NCBI GenBank assembly: GCA_002299795.1
Contig: DBNP01000021.1
Location: 1-9,699, forward strand
DNA length: 9,699 bases
Origin: Candidatus Saccharibacteria bacterium UBA669
GTDB lineage: Bacteria > Patescibacteriota > Saccharimonadia > Saccharimonadales > Saccharimonadaceae
Direction: 5' to 3'
Shown: piece by piece, positions 1-5,570 of the stretch
How the letters are laid out: the number at the start of each line of letters is the position of its first letter
Position numbering within the stretch: position 1 is the first letter of the stretch
Translations under genes and position numbers: made by a program
Notes under the pieces: model-generated
Database searches by the model: none
Told to the model about the DNA's origin: nothing
What the model saw: the letters and a program-made list of their open reading frames with translations, nothing else

Positions 1-131
1 TTGAGCCCGGCAACATCAGATTTCAGTCCGGCAACGTCGGACTCGAGCTTATCAAAACGCGTATCAACATTGTTGGCAAATTGCGACAATGCGGACATGA
101 TTTCATCATTGGTGACTGCTGCTTTAGTCAT
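1..131 (-). CDS. N-terminal part of a heptad-repeat coiled-coil protein (runs off the window edge)
   Basis: The reverse strand reads 43 complete codons from an ATG at 131 to the window edge, beginning MTKAAVTNDEIMSAL. The end of the visible part holds LESDVAG and LKSDVAG in tandem, each encoded by a 21-base unit (about 4-45), so the protein is entering a seven-residue repeat with hydrophobic residues spaced as in a coiled coil. No domain, signal peptide or catalytic motif can be seen. The start was chosen because a TATACT hexamer lies 7 nt upstream, as for other genes in this window; no clear Shine-Dalgarno site precedes it. It is divergent from the glycosyltransferase gene, sharing a 67-nt intergenic space. 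Function unknown; the rest of the gene lies outside the window. Confidence 0.7.
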   Translation of the reverse strand, partial: MTKAAVTNDEIMSALSQFANNVDTRFDKLESDVAGLKSDVAGL

Positions 132-138
132 ACTCTGT

Positions 139-144
139 AGTATA
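139..144 (-). promoter_or_regulatory. -10 box of the coiled-coil gene, leaderless arrangement
   Basis: TATACT on the reverse strand ends 7 nt before the ATG at 131, placing the expected transcription start on or next to the start codon. Unlike most of the other promoters here it is preceded by CTG rather than TGN, and no -35 box is clear. Confidence 0.5.
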
Positions 145-182
145 CAGGAGCGCACATAAAAGGCATAGCTCGAAACTGTGGG

Positions 183-191
183 TGGTATAAT
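183..191 (+). promoter_or_regulatory. Extended -10 promoter (TGG-TATAAT) of the glycosyltransferase gene
   Basis: TGGTATAAT ends 7 nt before the ATG at 199. A -10 box this close predicts that transcription begins at or within a base of the start codon. No -35 box is seen at the usual distance, which fits an extended -10 promoter. It also argues against the upstream GTG at 178 and ATG at 190 as starts, because both would lie inside or upstream of the promoter. Confidence 0.7.
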
Positions 192-198
192 GGGTCAC

Positions 199-1488
199 AT
201 GAAAATTCTTATTGCGAGTGATTTGCATTGGCCGGTTATCAATGGCGTCGCGACCTTTAGTCGCAATTTGGCACAAGGCATGGCTGAACGGGGCCATGAA
301 GTTGTAGTGATTGCTCCTAGCCAGGATGGCAAAAAATCGATCGAGGTTGACGGTAATTACACTATTTACCGTGTGCGTTCGACGATCTTCCCCTTTTACC
401 AAAATTTCCGCATTAGCCCGACCCCGCAGCTAGAGGTGCGCAAGATTATCCAGGAATTTGAGCCCGACGTCATTCATATCCAAATGTTGCTCTGGATTGG
501 CCAGGCGGCGATGTTTTTTGGTCGTCGTGCCGATATTCCTGTGGTGACAACCAGCCATGCGATGGCTGAGAATCTGATGGACAACCTCAAAAAGGCTGCG
601 GTACTGTCGCGACCAATCAACTACATGCTGGTCGAGTATGGCCTACGCTTTCACTCGCGTGCCGATGTGATCACGAGTCCGACCGCTAGTGGCCTCGAGT
701 CATTTGGCGGACGTGCCGAAAAAGTTGCGCGCCCGATCGAAATCATCAGCAACGGTATCAATCTCAAAGAGTACGTGCCGGCTAAGCCAAGTGCAGCTAT
801 CTACGACAAGTACGAGCTGCCAACTGATCGACCGATAGTGACATATATTGGGCGTGTCGACGCCGAAAAGCACTTGTCGGTGCTGGTGACGGCGTTTAAG
901 ACTGTCCTCGAGACGATGGATGCGCATCTGCTGATAGTGGGCTCTGGGGTTGATCTCGAGACGTTGACCGAGCTGGCTGATGAGTATGGTATTTCAGAAA
1001 ACGTGACATTTACGGGCCGCGTGTCAGATGAGGATAAGATTGCCCTTGAGCATGTCGGTACACTCTATGCGATCTCCTCGCCTGCCGAGCTGCAGAGCAT
1101 CGCCACGCTAGAGGCAATGGCTTGTGGGCAGCCTGTCGTTGCCGTGGACGCCGGCGCACTCGGCGAGCTGTGTCATGACGGCAAAAACGGCTTTTTGTTT
1201 GATCTTGACGATGACGATCAGATGGCGGACGGTATCATTACTATTTTGCGCGACCATAAACTGCGCGCGAAATTTAGCAAAGAATCGCTTCGTATTGCGC
1301 GCACGCATGATTTGCGGCACACGCTCAAGCAGTTCGAGGCACTCTATACCCGTACTATCAAAGCCAAGCACAAAGAAGTGGCCGAGCGACCAAGCGGCTG
1401 GCGTGATCGCTTGCGCGAGAGCTATCTGGCCGAATATCTGCGCAACTGGCGCGAGGCCGACCCTGACGAATACGACGAAGATGCCTAG
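199..1488 (+). CDS. GT-B fold glycosyltransferase, family 4 type (429 aa)
   Basis: Predicted cytoplasmic glycosyltransferase that moves a sugar from a nucleotide-sugar donor to an acceptor, possibly a membrane lipid or surface glycan. The N-terminal Rossmann half (about 1-190) starts MKILIASDLHWP and carries the loop NGVATF (15-20), taking the place of the usual GG loop. The C-terminal donor-binding half has SNGIN (184-188), GRVDAEKH (218-225) and an EX7E motif: Glu297 and Glu305 in SSPAELQSIATLEAMACG, typical of retaining GT4 enzymes. The last ~40 residues are highly charged and end DPDEYDEDA. The ATG at 199 is chosen because a TATAAT box at 186-191 excludes earlier starts. It overlaps the convergent hydrolase gene by 4 bases. 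The closest-sounding families are diacylglycerol glucosyltransferases and PimB-like mannosyltransferases; donor and acceptor cannot be read from sequence. Confidence 0.9.
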   Translation: MKILIASDLHWPVINGVATFSRNLAQGMAERGHEVVVIAPSQDGKKSIEVDGNYTIYRVRSTIFPFYQNFRISPTPQLEVRKIIQEFEPDVIHIQMLLWIGQAAMFFGRRADIPVVTTSHAMAENLMDNLKKAAVLSRPINYMLVEYGLRFHSRADVITSPTASGLESFGGRAEKVARPIEIISNGINLKEYVPAKPSAAIYDKYELPTDRPIVTYIGRVDAEKHLSVLVTAFKTVLETMDAHLLIVGSGVDLETLTELADEYGISENVTFTGRVSDEDKIALEHVGTLYAISSPAELQSIATLEAMACGQPVVAVDAGALGELCHDGKNGFLFDLDDDDQMADGIITILRDHKLRAKFSKESLRIARTHDLRHTLKQFEALYTRTIKAKHKEVAERPSGWRDRLRESYLAEYLRNWREADPDEYDEDA

Positions 1489-2333
1489 TCTTCTGCAATG
1501 AACTCGCGGATAGCCTGAGCGGCTTCGGCTGGCTTTTCGTAGTGGACAATGTGTCCCACGTTATCTATTTCAACCAGGCGCGCAGTAGGCATGGTTTTAG
1601 CGAGCCGACGCGCAGCTTTGATGGAAGTGATTGTGTCGCGGTTGCCACTTACCATTAGAATGGGAGTGCTGATATCTTTCGCAAAGTTCCCTACCACCAC
1701 ATTTGATGATGAGTCATATGCTTCAAGGAGCGAGGTGCGATCGCTAAATTGTTGCATATAGGTCATATGGTTCCAGTGAATCCATTTGCGGAGCTCACGG
1801 TCTTTTGTTTTTGTCATCGTAGCACTCCCGACAAGGAAGAGAAATTTGTTCATCAGGATACGATTGCCAAGCTTTTCGGGCAGTATTTTGCCTGCAACGT
1901 GGTGATAGAGGATGCCTGGTGCAATTTTGATGGCCCCGAGGCCCTTTGTAGGCGGCTCGGACACGGGGTTAATCATAATCGCACGGGTTGTCAGCGCTGG
2001 GTTGGATGCCAGCATGGCGGCAAGTACGCTCGCGCCCATGGAGTGACCGAGCAATATGACGTTTTGCTGTGGTAGCGCCTGTAAAAACTTTGCCATGAGC
2101 TCGGCATAGTTTGCTACTGTGTGTGGCTCTTGCATACGCTTTGCTTCGCCAAAGCCAGGCATGTCTGGCACGATAAATTGGTATTCTGGGAGTTGCTCAA
2201 CAATACGCTCAAGCCCGTGGTGGGTACCGCGAAACCCGTGGAACATGACAATAGTTTGCGGTTGGTCGGCATAATACACCCAGTATGGCAGTGTGTAATC
2301 GCCTAGTTTGATCGTGTGTTTTTCTGATTTCAT
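1485..2333 (-). CDS. Alpha/beta hydrolase fold enzyme (282 aa)
   Basis: Predicted serine hydrolase of the alpha/beta fold, probably a soluble esterase or related enzyme. The oxyanion-hole motif FHGFRG is at 31-36, the nucleophile elbow GHSMG at 96-100 puts the catalytic serine at 98, the acid is probably Asp233 in SGNRDTI, and the catalytic histidine is His261 in NVGHIVHYEKP. The segment between about 120 and 210 forms the variable cap. There is no signal peptide, so it should act in the cytoplasm. Length is normal for the family. A TATACT box 8 nt upstream of ATG 2333 supports this start and suggests an almost leaderless transcript. It lies downstream of smpB on the same strand but has its own promoter. 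Its stop codon shares the CTAG tetramer at 1485-1488 with the glycosyltransferase. Substrate unknown. Confidence 0.9.
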   Translation of the reverse strand: MKSEKHTIKLGDYTLPYWVYYADQPQTIVMFHGFRGTHHGLERIVEQLPEYQFIVPDMPGFGEAKRMQEPHTVANYAELMAKFLQALPQQNVILLGHSMGASVLAAMLASNPALTTRAIMINPVSEPPTKGLGAIKIAPGILYHHVAGKILPEKLGNRILMNKFLFLVGSATMTKTKDRELRKWIHWNHMTYMQQFSDRTSLLEAYDSSSNVVVGNFAKDISTPILMVSGNRDTITSIKAARRLAKTMPTARLVEIDNVGHIVHYEKPAEAAQAIREFIAED

Positions 2334-2341
2334 CGTGTACT

Positions 2342-2350
2342 AGTATAGCA
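2342..2350 (-). promoter_or_regulatory. Extended -10 promoter (TGC-TATACT) of the hydrolase gene
   Basis: Reverse-strand TGCTATACT ends 8 nt before the ATG at 2333. No Shine-Dalgarno sequence fits in the remaining leader, so a leaderless or one- to two-base leader transcript is expected. The box directly follows the T-tract of the putative smpB terminator. Confidence 0.65.
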
Positions 2351-2412
2351 AATAAAAAGCCCCGAGACTTGGCTGGTGAGCAAAGGTCGGAGGTGGCAAA
2401 AAAATATCCACC
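2350..2412 (-). terminator. Putative terminator region downstream of smpB
   Basis: Reading the reverse strand after the smpB stop, there is first a hairpin of GGTGG and CCACC around an 11-base T-rich loop (2392-2412). Next comes a weaker stem of AGCC and GGCT around 9 bases (2358-2374), followed by TTTTTATTT. The second element has the form of a short intrinsic terminator, though its 4-bp stem is marginal. The T-tract runs straight into the hydrolase promoter. Confidence 0.4.
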
Positions 2413-2434
2413 CGAAACAAGTTGCATGAAACAG

Positions 2435-2914
2435 CTACCGATGCTTTATAGCGCTCCTGGCATCGCGCTCCTGGTCGCGGCGCTTCAGGGTTTCGCGCTT
2501 GTCGTAGTTTTTCTTGCCCTTGCCGAGAGCAATGACGAGCTTGATAAAGCGGCCTTTGTTGAGCAGCTTGGTAGGTACGATCGACATACCGTCTTTTTTG
2601 CGGGCCTGTAGTTGGGTGATCTGTTTGCGGCTGGCGAGAAGCTTACGCGGCTCGGTATCGACTGTTCGTGCACCTGGCTTGCCGCGTTCGTTGAGCTTCA
2701 GGCTAAAGCTGGCATTGTTGAGCCATAGTTCATCGCTGCGGACCGTCACGAATGACCCCTTGAGTTGAATATGGCCGTCGCGCGCGGCGCGGGTTTCGGG
2801 GCCAGTGAGTACCAGCCCGGCTATAATCTCTTCGCTAAGCTCATAGTCAAACTTCGCCCGTCGGTTCAGGATGGGAGTGGCGGTTCGTTTGACCTGAGGC
2901 TTTTTCTTTGCCAT
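2435..2914 (-). CDS. smpB: SsrA-binding protein SmpB (159 aa)
   Basis: SmpB binds tmRNA and brings it to stalled ribosomes for trans-translation. The family pattern is clear: the basic start MAKKKPQVKRTA, ILNRRAKFDYEL (15-26), GLVLTGPETRAARDGHIQLKG (33-53) in the oligonucleotide-binding barrel, the RKLL motif at 90-93, and GRFIKLVIALGKGKKNYDKR (121-140). The C-terminal tail ETLKRRDQERDARSAIKHR is the basic helix that enters the mRNA channel. The length of 159 residues is typical. The start at 2914 gives the canonical short basic N-terminus and lies 6 nt after a TATAAT box; the longer frame back to 2953 would run through that promoter. No tmRNA gene is recognised next to it. Confidence 0.96.
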   Translation of the reverse strand: MAKKKPQVKRTATPILNRRAKFDYELSEEIIAGLVLTGPETRAARDGHIQLKGSFVTVRSDELWLNNASFSLKLNERGKPGARTVDTEPRKLLASRKQITQLQARKKDGMSIVPTKLLNKGRFIKLVIALGKGKKNYDKRETLKRRDQERDARSAIKHR

Positions 2915-2920
2915 GAGGTC

Positions 2921-2929
2921 ATTATAACA
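2921..2929 (-). promoter_or_regulatory. Extended -10 promoter (TGT-TATAAT) of smpB
   Basis: Reverse-strand TGTTATAAT ends exactly 6 nt before the smpB ATG at 2914, the spacing normally found between a -10 box and the +1 base. This predicts a transcript starting on the A of AUG. The best -35-like hexamer, TTGACG at 2948-2953, is 21 nt away and probably too far to matter. Confidence 0.75.
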
Positions 2930-2992
2930 GATGGCAGACTGAGGTATCGTCAAATGATTACGCCCATGCTTGCACTATTCGTACTACGAGGG

Positions 2993-3034
2993 TGCTATTA
3001 GATTAATTGCTCCTAGGACATCCTGGGGCGCAAT
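2993..3034 (+). promoter_or_regulatory. Putative promoter and 5' leader stem-loop of the ACP gene
   Basis: TGC-TATTAG (2993-3001) is the best extended -10 candidate, with TTGCAC at 2970-2975 as a poorly spaced -35 (20 nt). Bases 3006-3034 can fold into a stem-loop: outer stem ATTGC with GCAAT, one mismatch, then CCTAGG with CCTGG-type pairs around an ACAT loop. Transcription from this -10 would begin near 3008, so the structure would be at the 5' end of the mRNA, followed by the Shine-Dalgarno region GAGAAAGG at 3038-3045. The promoter is less certain than the stem-loop. Confidence 0.4.
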
Positions 3035-3050
3035 CGAGAGAAAGGTCACC

Positions 3051-3299
3051 ATGGCTACCGAGGATGAGATTCTCGCGAGACTCGCCGAGTTGGTGCACGA
3101 TATCGTTGGCGTTTCTACCGAAGACGTGCAGATGGACAAGTCCTTCACCGATGACCTAGACGTCGACTCGCTGTCGATAATCGAGATCGTCTACGCATGC
3201 GAAGATGCGTACGAGGTAAGCATCCCTGATGATGCGATCAAGGAGATGAAAACGGTCGGCGATGCCGTCCGTTACATCCACAAGGAACTGACGATCTAG
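3051..3299 (+). CDS. acpP: Acyl carrier protein (82 aa)
   Basis: Small acidic four-helix carrier that holds acyl groups as thioesters on a 4'-phosphopantetheine arm. The attachment motif DVDSLS is present with Ser40 as the modified residue, followed by the recognition helix IIEIVYACEDAYEVSIPDD and the ending GDAVRYIHKEL. Length and acidity match the family. ATG 3051 is chosen because GAGAAAGG lies about 5 nt upstream and the protein then starts MATEDEILARLAEL as expected for ACPs. Fatty acid synthesis genes, an ACP synthase and a phosphopantetheinyl transferase are all absent from this window. The wording is similar to actinobacterial ACPs, from memory only. It has its own strong terminator, so it appears to be a single-gene transcript. 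Confidence 0.93.
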   Translation: MATEDEILARLAELVHDIVGVSTEDVQMDKSFTDDLDVDSLSIIEIVYACEDAYEVSIPDDAIKEMKTVGDAVRYIHKELTI

Positions 3300-3309
3300 G
3301 AGGTGGTCC
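3298..3309 (+). other. Strong Shine-Dalgarno-like sequence with no start codon, overlapping the ACP stop
   Basis: AGGAGGTGGTCC begins inside the ACP stop codon TAG (3297-3299). Against the usual bacterial 16S rRNA 3' end (GGATCACCTCCT) it can pair over all 12 bases with one G-U pair. No ATG, GTG or TTG follows at a workable distance. The only nearby ATG (3331) opens a three-codon frame inside the terminator hairpin. It may be a remnant of a lost downstream gene or a ribosome-holding site. Confidence 0.5.
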
Positions 3310-3318
3310 AATCTACCG

Positions 3319-3367
3319 CTCCGTCAACGCATGCCCACCTAGGGCACGTTGGCGGAGTTTTTCTTTT
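3319..3367 (+). terminator. Intrinsic terminator of the ACP gene
   Basis: CTCCGTCAACG (3319-3329) pairs with CGTTGGCGGAG (3347-3357) over 11 bp with one G-U pair. A further five pairs, TGCCC with GGGCA, lie inside around the loop ACCTA, with a CA bulge. TTTTTCTTTT follows at once. This is a very strong rho-independent terminator. Confidence 0.92.
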
Positions 3368-3400
3368 GCAAAAGAAAGAGCCGCCCCCGTAGGGACGGCT
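3363..3400 (-). terminator. Intrinsic terminator of the small membrane protein gene
   Basis: On the reverse strand AGCCGTCCC pairs with GGGGCGGCT over 9 bp (one G-U) around a TACG loop, a UNCG tetraloop closed by C-G and therefore especially stable. CTTTCTTTTGC follows. The T-tracts of this and the ACP terminator meet in a perfect 18-base palindrome at 3360-3377, so the two convergent genes have back-to-back terminators. Confidence 0.88.
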
Positions 3401-3425
3401 GGACCGGACGAATCCGGTGTGGTAC

Positions 3426-3740
3426 TTAGTCGCGACGCCTGCGCAAGCTCGAGCTACCGCTGAAGACGGTGCTGACACCAAAAAGGTACCAGAAGTTGTA
3501 CCAACCACTGCCTCCGGTCGCATAGAGCGGCAGAGACGAATGTCCCGAGAACAGGTTCACGACGAAGTTCAACCAGATGAACATGCCGTGGAAGAGCCCA
3601 TCCGACCAGCTGTGGTGGTCCCCCAGCCAGGGTGCGATCGTGTTGTACTCCCACACGAAGCCGGCGAGATACACGAGTACCAAGGCGACGAGGGTGGCGA
3701 TGACCACACCGGCGCTACCTTTTTCGTTACGACTACGCAT
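3426..3740 (-). CDS. Small multi-pass membrane protein of unknown function (104 aa)
   Basis: Not recognised as a named family. After a basic start MRSRNEKGSAG there is one hydrophobic helix (about 11-29), then WEYNTIAPWLGDHHSWSDG, rich in Trp and His. A second helix (about 47-66) and a weaker aromatic hydrophobic stretch (about 80-94) follow, and the protein ends SLRRRRD. The positive-inside rule puts the N-terminus in the cytoplasm. ATG 3740 is chosen over the frame's first ATG at 3764 because AGGAGG lies 5 nt upstream. It has a near-consensus promoter, a structured leader and a strong terminator of its own, so it is a single-gene unit. It stops with TAA, unlike most genes here. It is divergent from the ABC-F gene. 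The EYNTIAPWLGDHHS region may be a conserved motif of a CPR family, but this is only an impression. Confidence 0.75.
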   Translation of the reverse strand: MRSRNEKGSAGVVIATLVALVLVYLAGFVWEYNTIAPWLGDHHSWSDGLFHGMFIWLNFVVNLFSGHSSLPLYATGGSGWYNFWYLFGVSTVFSGSSSLRRRRD

Positions 3741-3741
3741 A

Positions 3742-3756
3742 ATTCCTCCTAGGAAT
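3742..3756 (-). promoter_or_regulatory. Shine-Dalgarno site folded into a hairpin before the membrane protein gene
   Basis: Reverse-strand ATTCCT-AGG-AGGAAT forms 6 bp around a three-base loop, and the AGGAGG ribosome-binding site (5 nt from ATG 3740) lies in its loop and 3' arm. A second small hairpin, GCGAA-AGG-TTCGC, lies upstream at 3770-3782, close to the expected 5' end. The first hairpin could limit or tune translation; whether it is stable enough is not known. Confidence 0.55.
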
Positions 3757-3794
3757 ATGGACAACCTGGGCGAACCTTTCGCACGAGTAGTTAT

Positions 3795-3823
3795 ATTATA
3801 TCAAATAATCGCCTAAAAGTCAA
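3795..3823 (-). promoter_or_regulatory. Near-consensus promoter (TTGACT-17-TATAAT) of the small membrane protein gene
   Basis: Reverse strand: TTGACT at 3818-3823, a 17-base spacer, and TATAAT at 3795-3800. Transcription should begin near 3788, giving a leader of about 48 nt. This is among the closest matches in the window to the vegetative sigma factor consensus. Confidence 0.82.
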
Positions 3824-3839
3824 TATTTCACCGAAGTCA

Positions 3840-3848
3840 TGCTATACT
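3840..3848 (+). promoter_or_regulatory. Extended -10 promoter (TGC-TATACT) of the ABC-F gene
   Basis: TGCTATACT ends 7 nt before ATG 3856, and only ATCCCCT lies between, with no Shine-Dalgarno site. A leaderless transcript is predicted. Its upstream region overlaps the -35 box of the divergent membrane protein promoter, so the two could compete for polymerase. Confidence 0.7.
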
Positions 3849-3855
3849 ATCCCCT

Positions 3856-5490
3856 ATGATTGCCGATATTACTGTGACCGAAAAATCTTTCGGCCCCAAG
3901 CTACTGATGACTGGGGTGAAGTTTAGTGTGGATGATGGTGAGAAAGTCGGTATCATTGGTCGCAACGGCGTGGGTAAAAGCACGCTGTTTGGCATATTGG
4001 CCGGGATCGACCAGGACTATATAGGAGAGGTTATCTATCGGCGCGGTACCACCGTGGTGGCTACGGCGCAGGAGCACCATGATGCATCTGGCCAGACGGT
4101 GCTGCAATACGTGCTAGCGGGGCTACCTGAGTATAGCCAGCTGAGCCATATTATCGAAACTTACCCCGAAACTATGGGCGACAATATGCGCCTGATTCAT
4201 GAGTATAGCGAGGCGCTGGAGCGCTTTGAGCAAAAGGGCTACTACCAGATTGAGAGTGACATCGAGCAAGAACTTATCAATTTTCAGCTGAGTGGTGTGG
4301 CGCATCGGCCACTCACTACCCTGTCTGGTGGTCAGAAGCGCCTAGTAGAGGTAGTGAAAGTGATGCATAGCGATGCGCATCTGGCGCTACTCGACGAGCC
4401 TACCAACCATATGGACTATGTTGCTAAAAAGCAGTTTATTGACTGGCTGTCCGGTGCCCGCGAAGCGATGCTGATTATTACCCACGACCGCGACGTACTG
4501 AAGCAGATGGACAGAATTGTCGAGCTTAAAGACGGTGGCTGCCAGACGTTCAAGGGCAACTATGACGCGTATCTGCGCCAAAACGCTGTGCATACCGGTA
4601 CGGCCATGAACGAGTTTGAAATGATTGAAAAACGAATTGCCAATCTGAAGGTTAAGGTAATAGATTATCAGCGACTGAAAGAAAAGGCTCGCAATCCCGC
4701 CACGATTCAGAAGTTTAAGCGCCTCGAGCAGCAATCGCGCGCTGAGCTAGCGGAGCTTGAGCAAAAAGAAAAGCCGACGTTTTGGATCGACAAAGACAGT
4801 GTTGAAAACCTTAATTACAAAGTGGCCGGACAGTACGAAAAGTTCAAAGCGCGCAACATCCGCATGCATCTCAAGAACGACGCGTCGCGCAGTAAGCACG
4901 TGCTCGTAAAAGCGAGCGATTTGGCGCTAGGGTATGACGACACTCCCCTCTTTAAGGGAGTCAATATTGACTTGCGCGAGGGTGAGGCGATGGAGCTTCG
5001 CGGCCGTAACGGTGCAGGCAAAACGACACTCATAAAGGCGCTGCTAAACGACCCATCGGTTGTGACCTTCGACGGCACCTTGCAGCTGGATACGCATATT
5101 CGCGTTGGTATATATGAACAGGAAGTGAATGACCATTATTTCGACATGCCGCTAGCTATGGCGGTTGAGCGTATGTATCTCGACAAAGATTTGCCAATTA
5201 GCACAACTAAAATTCGCGGGCTTCTGGCGGACTATTTGTTCAATGAGAGTGATGGTCAGACGCCCCTTTCTCGCCTGAGTGGTGGGCAAAAAGCCAGATT
5301 TCAGCTGATTAGTATGCTTGCCAATGACCCGCAGCTGCTCATCCTCGATGAGCCGACCAACCACCTCGACCTCCCAAGTATCGAAGAGCTTGAAACGGCG
5401 CTTGAGCGCTATAGTGGCGCCGTGCTGTACGTGAGCCATGACAACTATTTCCGCGACAAGATCGGCGGTACGGTTGTTGCAGTCGGCTAG
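3856..5490 (+). CDS. ABC-F family ATPase with two nucleotide-binding domains (544 aa)
   Basis: Soluble tandem ATPase of the ABC-F family, whose members bind the ribosome near the E site and affect elongation or protect against antibiotics; it is not a transporter because no membrane domain is present. Domain 1: Walker A GRNGVGKS (35-42), signature LSGGQ (156-160), Walker B ending LLDEPTNHMD (178-187) with catalytic Glu181, and the switch histidine His210. Linker about 240-340, highly charged with two likely long helices, matches the ABC-F P-site tRNA interaction arm. Domain 2: GRNGAGKT (383-390), LSGGQ (474-478), LDEPTNHLD (497-505) with Glu499, and SHDN (527-530). All catalytic residues are intact. 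The subgroup (EttA, Uup or antibiotic-resistance type) cannot be settled from sequence alone. The start follows a -10 box by 7 nt. Confidence 0.95.
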   Translation: MIADITVTEKSFGPKLLMTGVKFSVDDGEKVGIIGRNGVGKSTLFGILAGIDQDYIGEVIYRRGTTVVATAQEHHDASGQTVLQYVLAGLPEYSQLSHIIETYPETMGDNMRLIHEYSEALERFEQKGYYQIESDIEQELINFQLSGVAHRPLTTLSGGQKRLVEVVKVMHSDAHLALLDEPTNHMDYVAKKQFIDWLSGAREAMLIITHDRDVLKQMDRIVELKDGGCQTFKGNYDAYLRQNAVHTGTAMNEFEMIEKRIANLKVKVIDYQRLKEKARNPATIQKFKRLEQQSRAELAELEQKEKPTFWIDKDSVENLNYKVAGQYEKFKARNIRMHLKNDASRSKHVLVKASDLALGYDDTPLFKGVNIDLREGEAMELRGRNGAGKTTLIKALLNDPSVVTFDGTLQLDTHIRVGIYEQEVNDHYFDMPLAMAVERMYLDKDLPISTTKIRGLLADYLFNESDGQTPLSRLSGGQKARFQLISMLANDPQLLILDEPTNHLDLPSIEELETALERYSGAVLYVSHDNYFRDKIGGTVVAVG

Positions 5491-5510
5491 CGCTGTGACT
5501 TGGATGGCGC

Positions 5511-5559
5511 TATAAAATGAAGCCGCCGGTACCCCTGCGAAGCGCAAGAATACCGGCGG
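5511..5559 (-). terminator. Terminator of the secreted protein gene, possibly shared with the ABC-F gene
   Basis: CCGCCGGTA (5523-5531) and TACCGGCGG (5551-5559) form a perfect 9-bp stem, with TGCG-AAG-CGCA as an inner hairpin. On the reverse strand the stem is followed by CTTCATTTTATA, a moderate T-tract; on the forward strand nothing T-rich follows. The ABC-F stop TAG is itself part of a separate small inverted repeat, TAGCGC with GCGCTA (5488-5493 and 5506-5511). Confidence 0.72.
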
Positions 5560-5570
5560 AGTGTGTGGGT

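Noticed and set aside
2334..2434. A tmRNA (ssrA) gene next to smpB
   Set aside because: The gap is only about 100 bases, far too short for tmRNA, and shows no tRNA-like ends or tag-coding frame.
3417..3752. Forward open frame of 111 codons opposite the small membrane protein gene
   Set aside because: It lies antisense to a gene with a perfect AGGAGG, clear membrane helices and a promoter. Its own product has no folded-protein features.
4387..4734. Reverse open frames inside the ABC-F gene
   Set aside because: The ABC-F frame keeps every catalytic motif over 544 residues. The reverse frames lack any recognisable domain or start signal.
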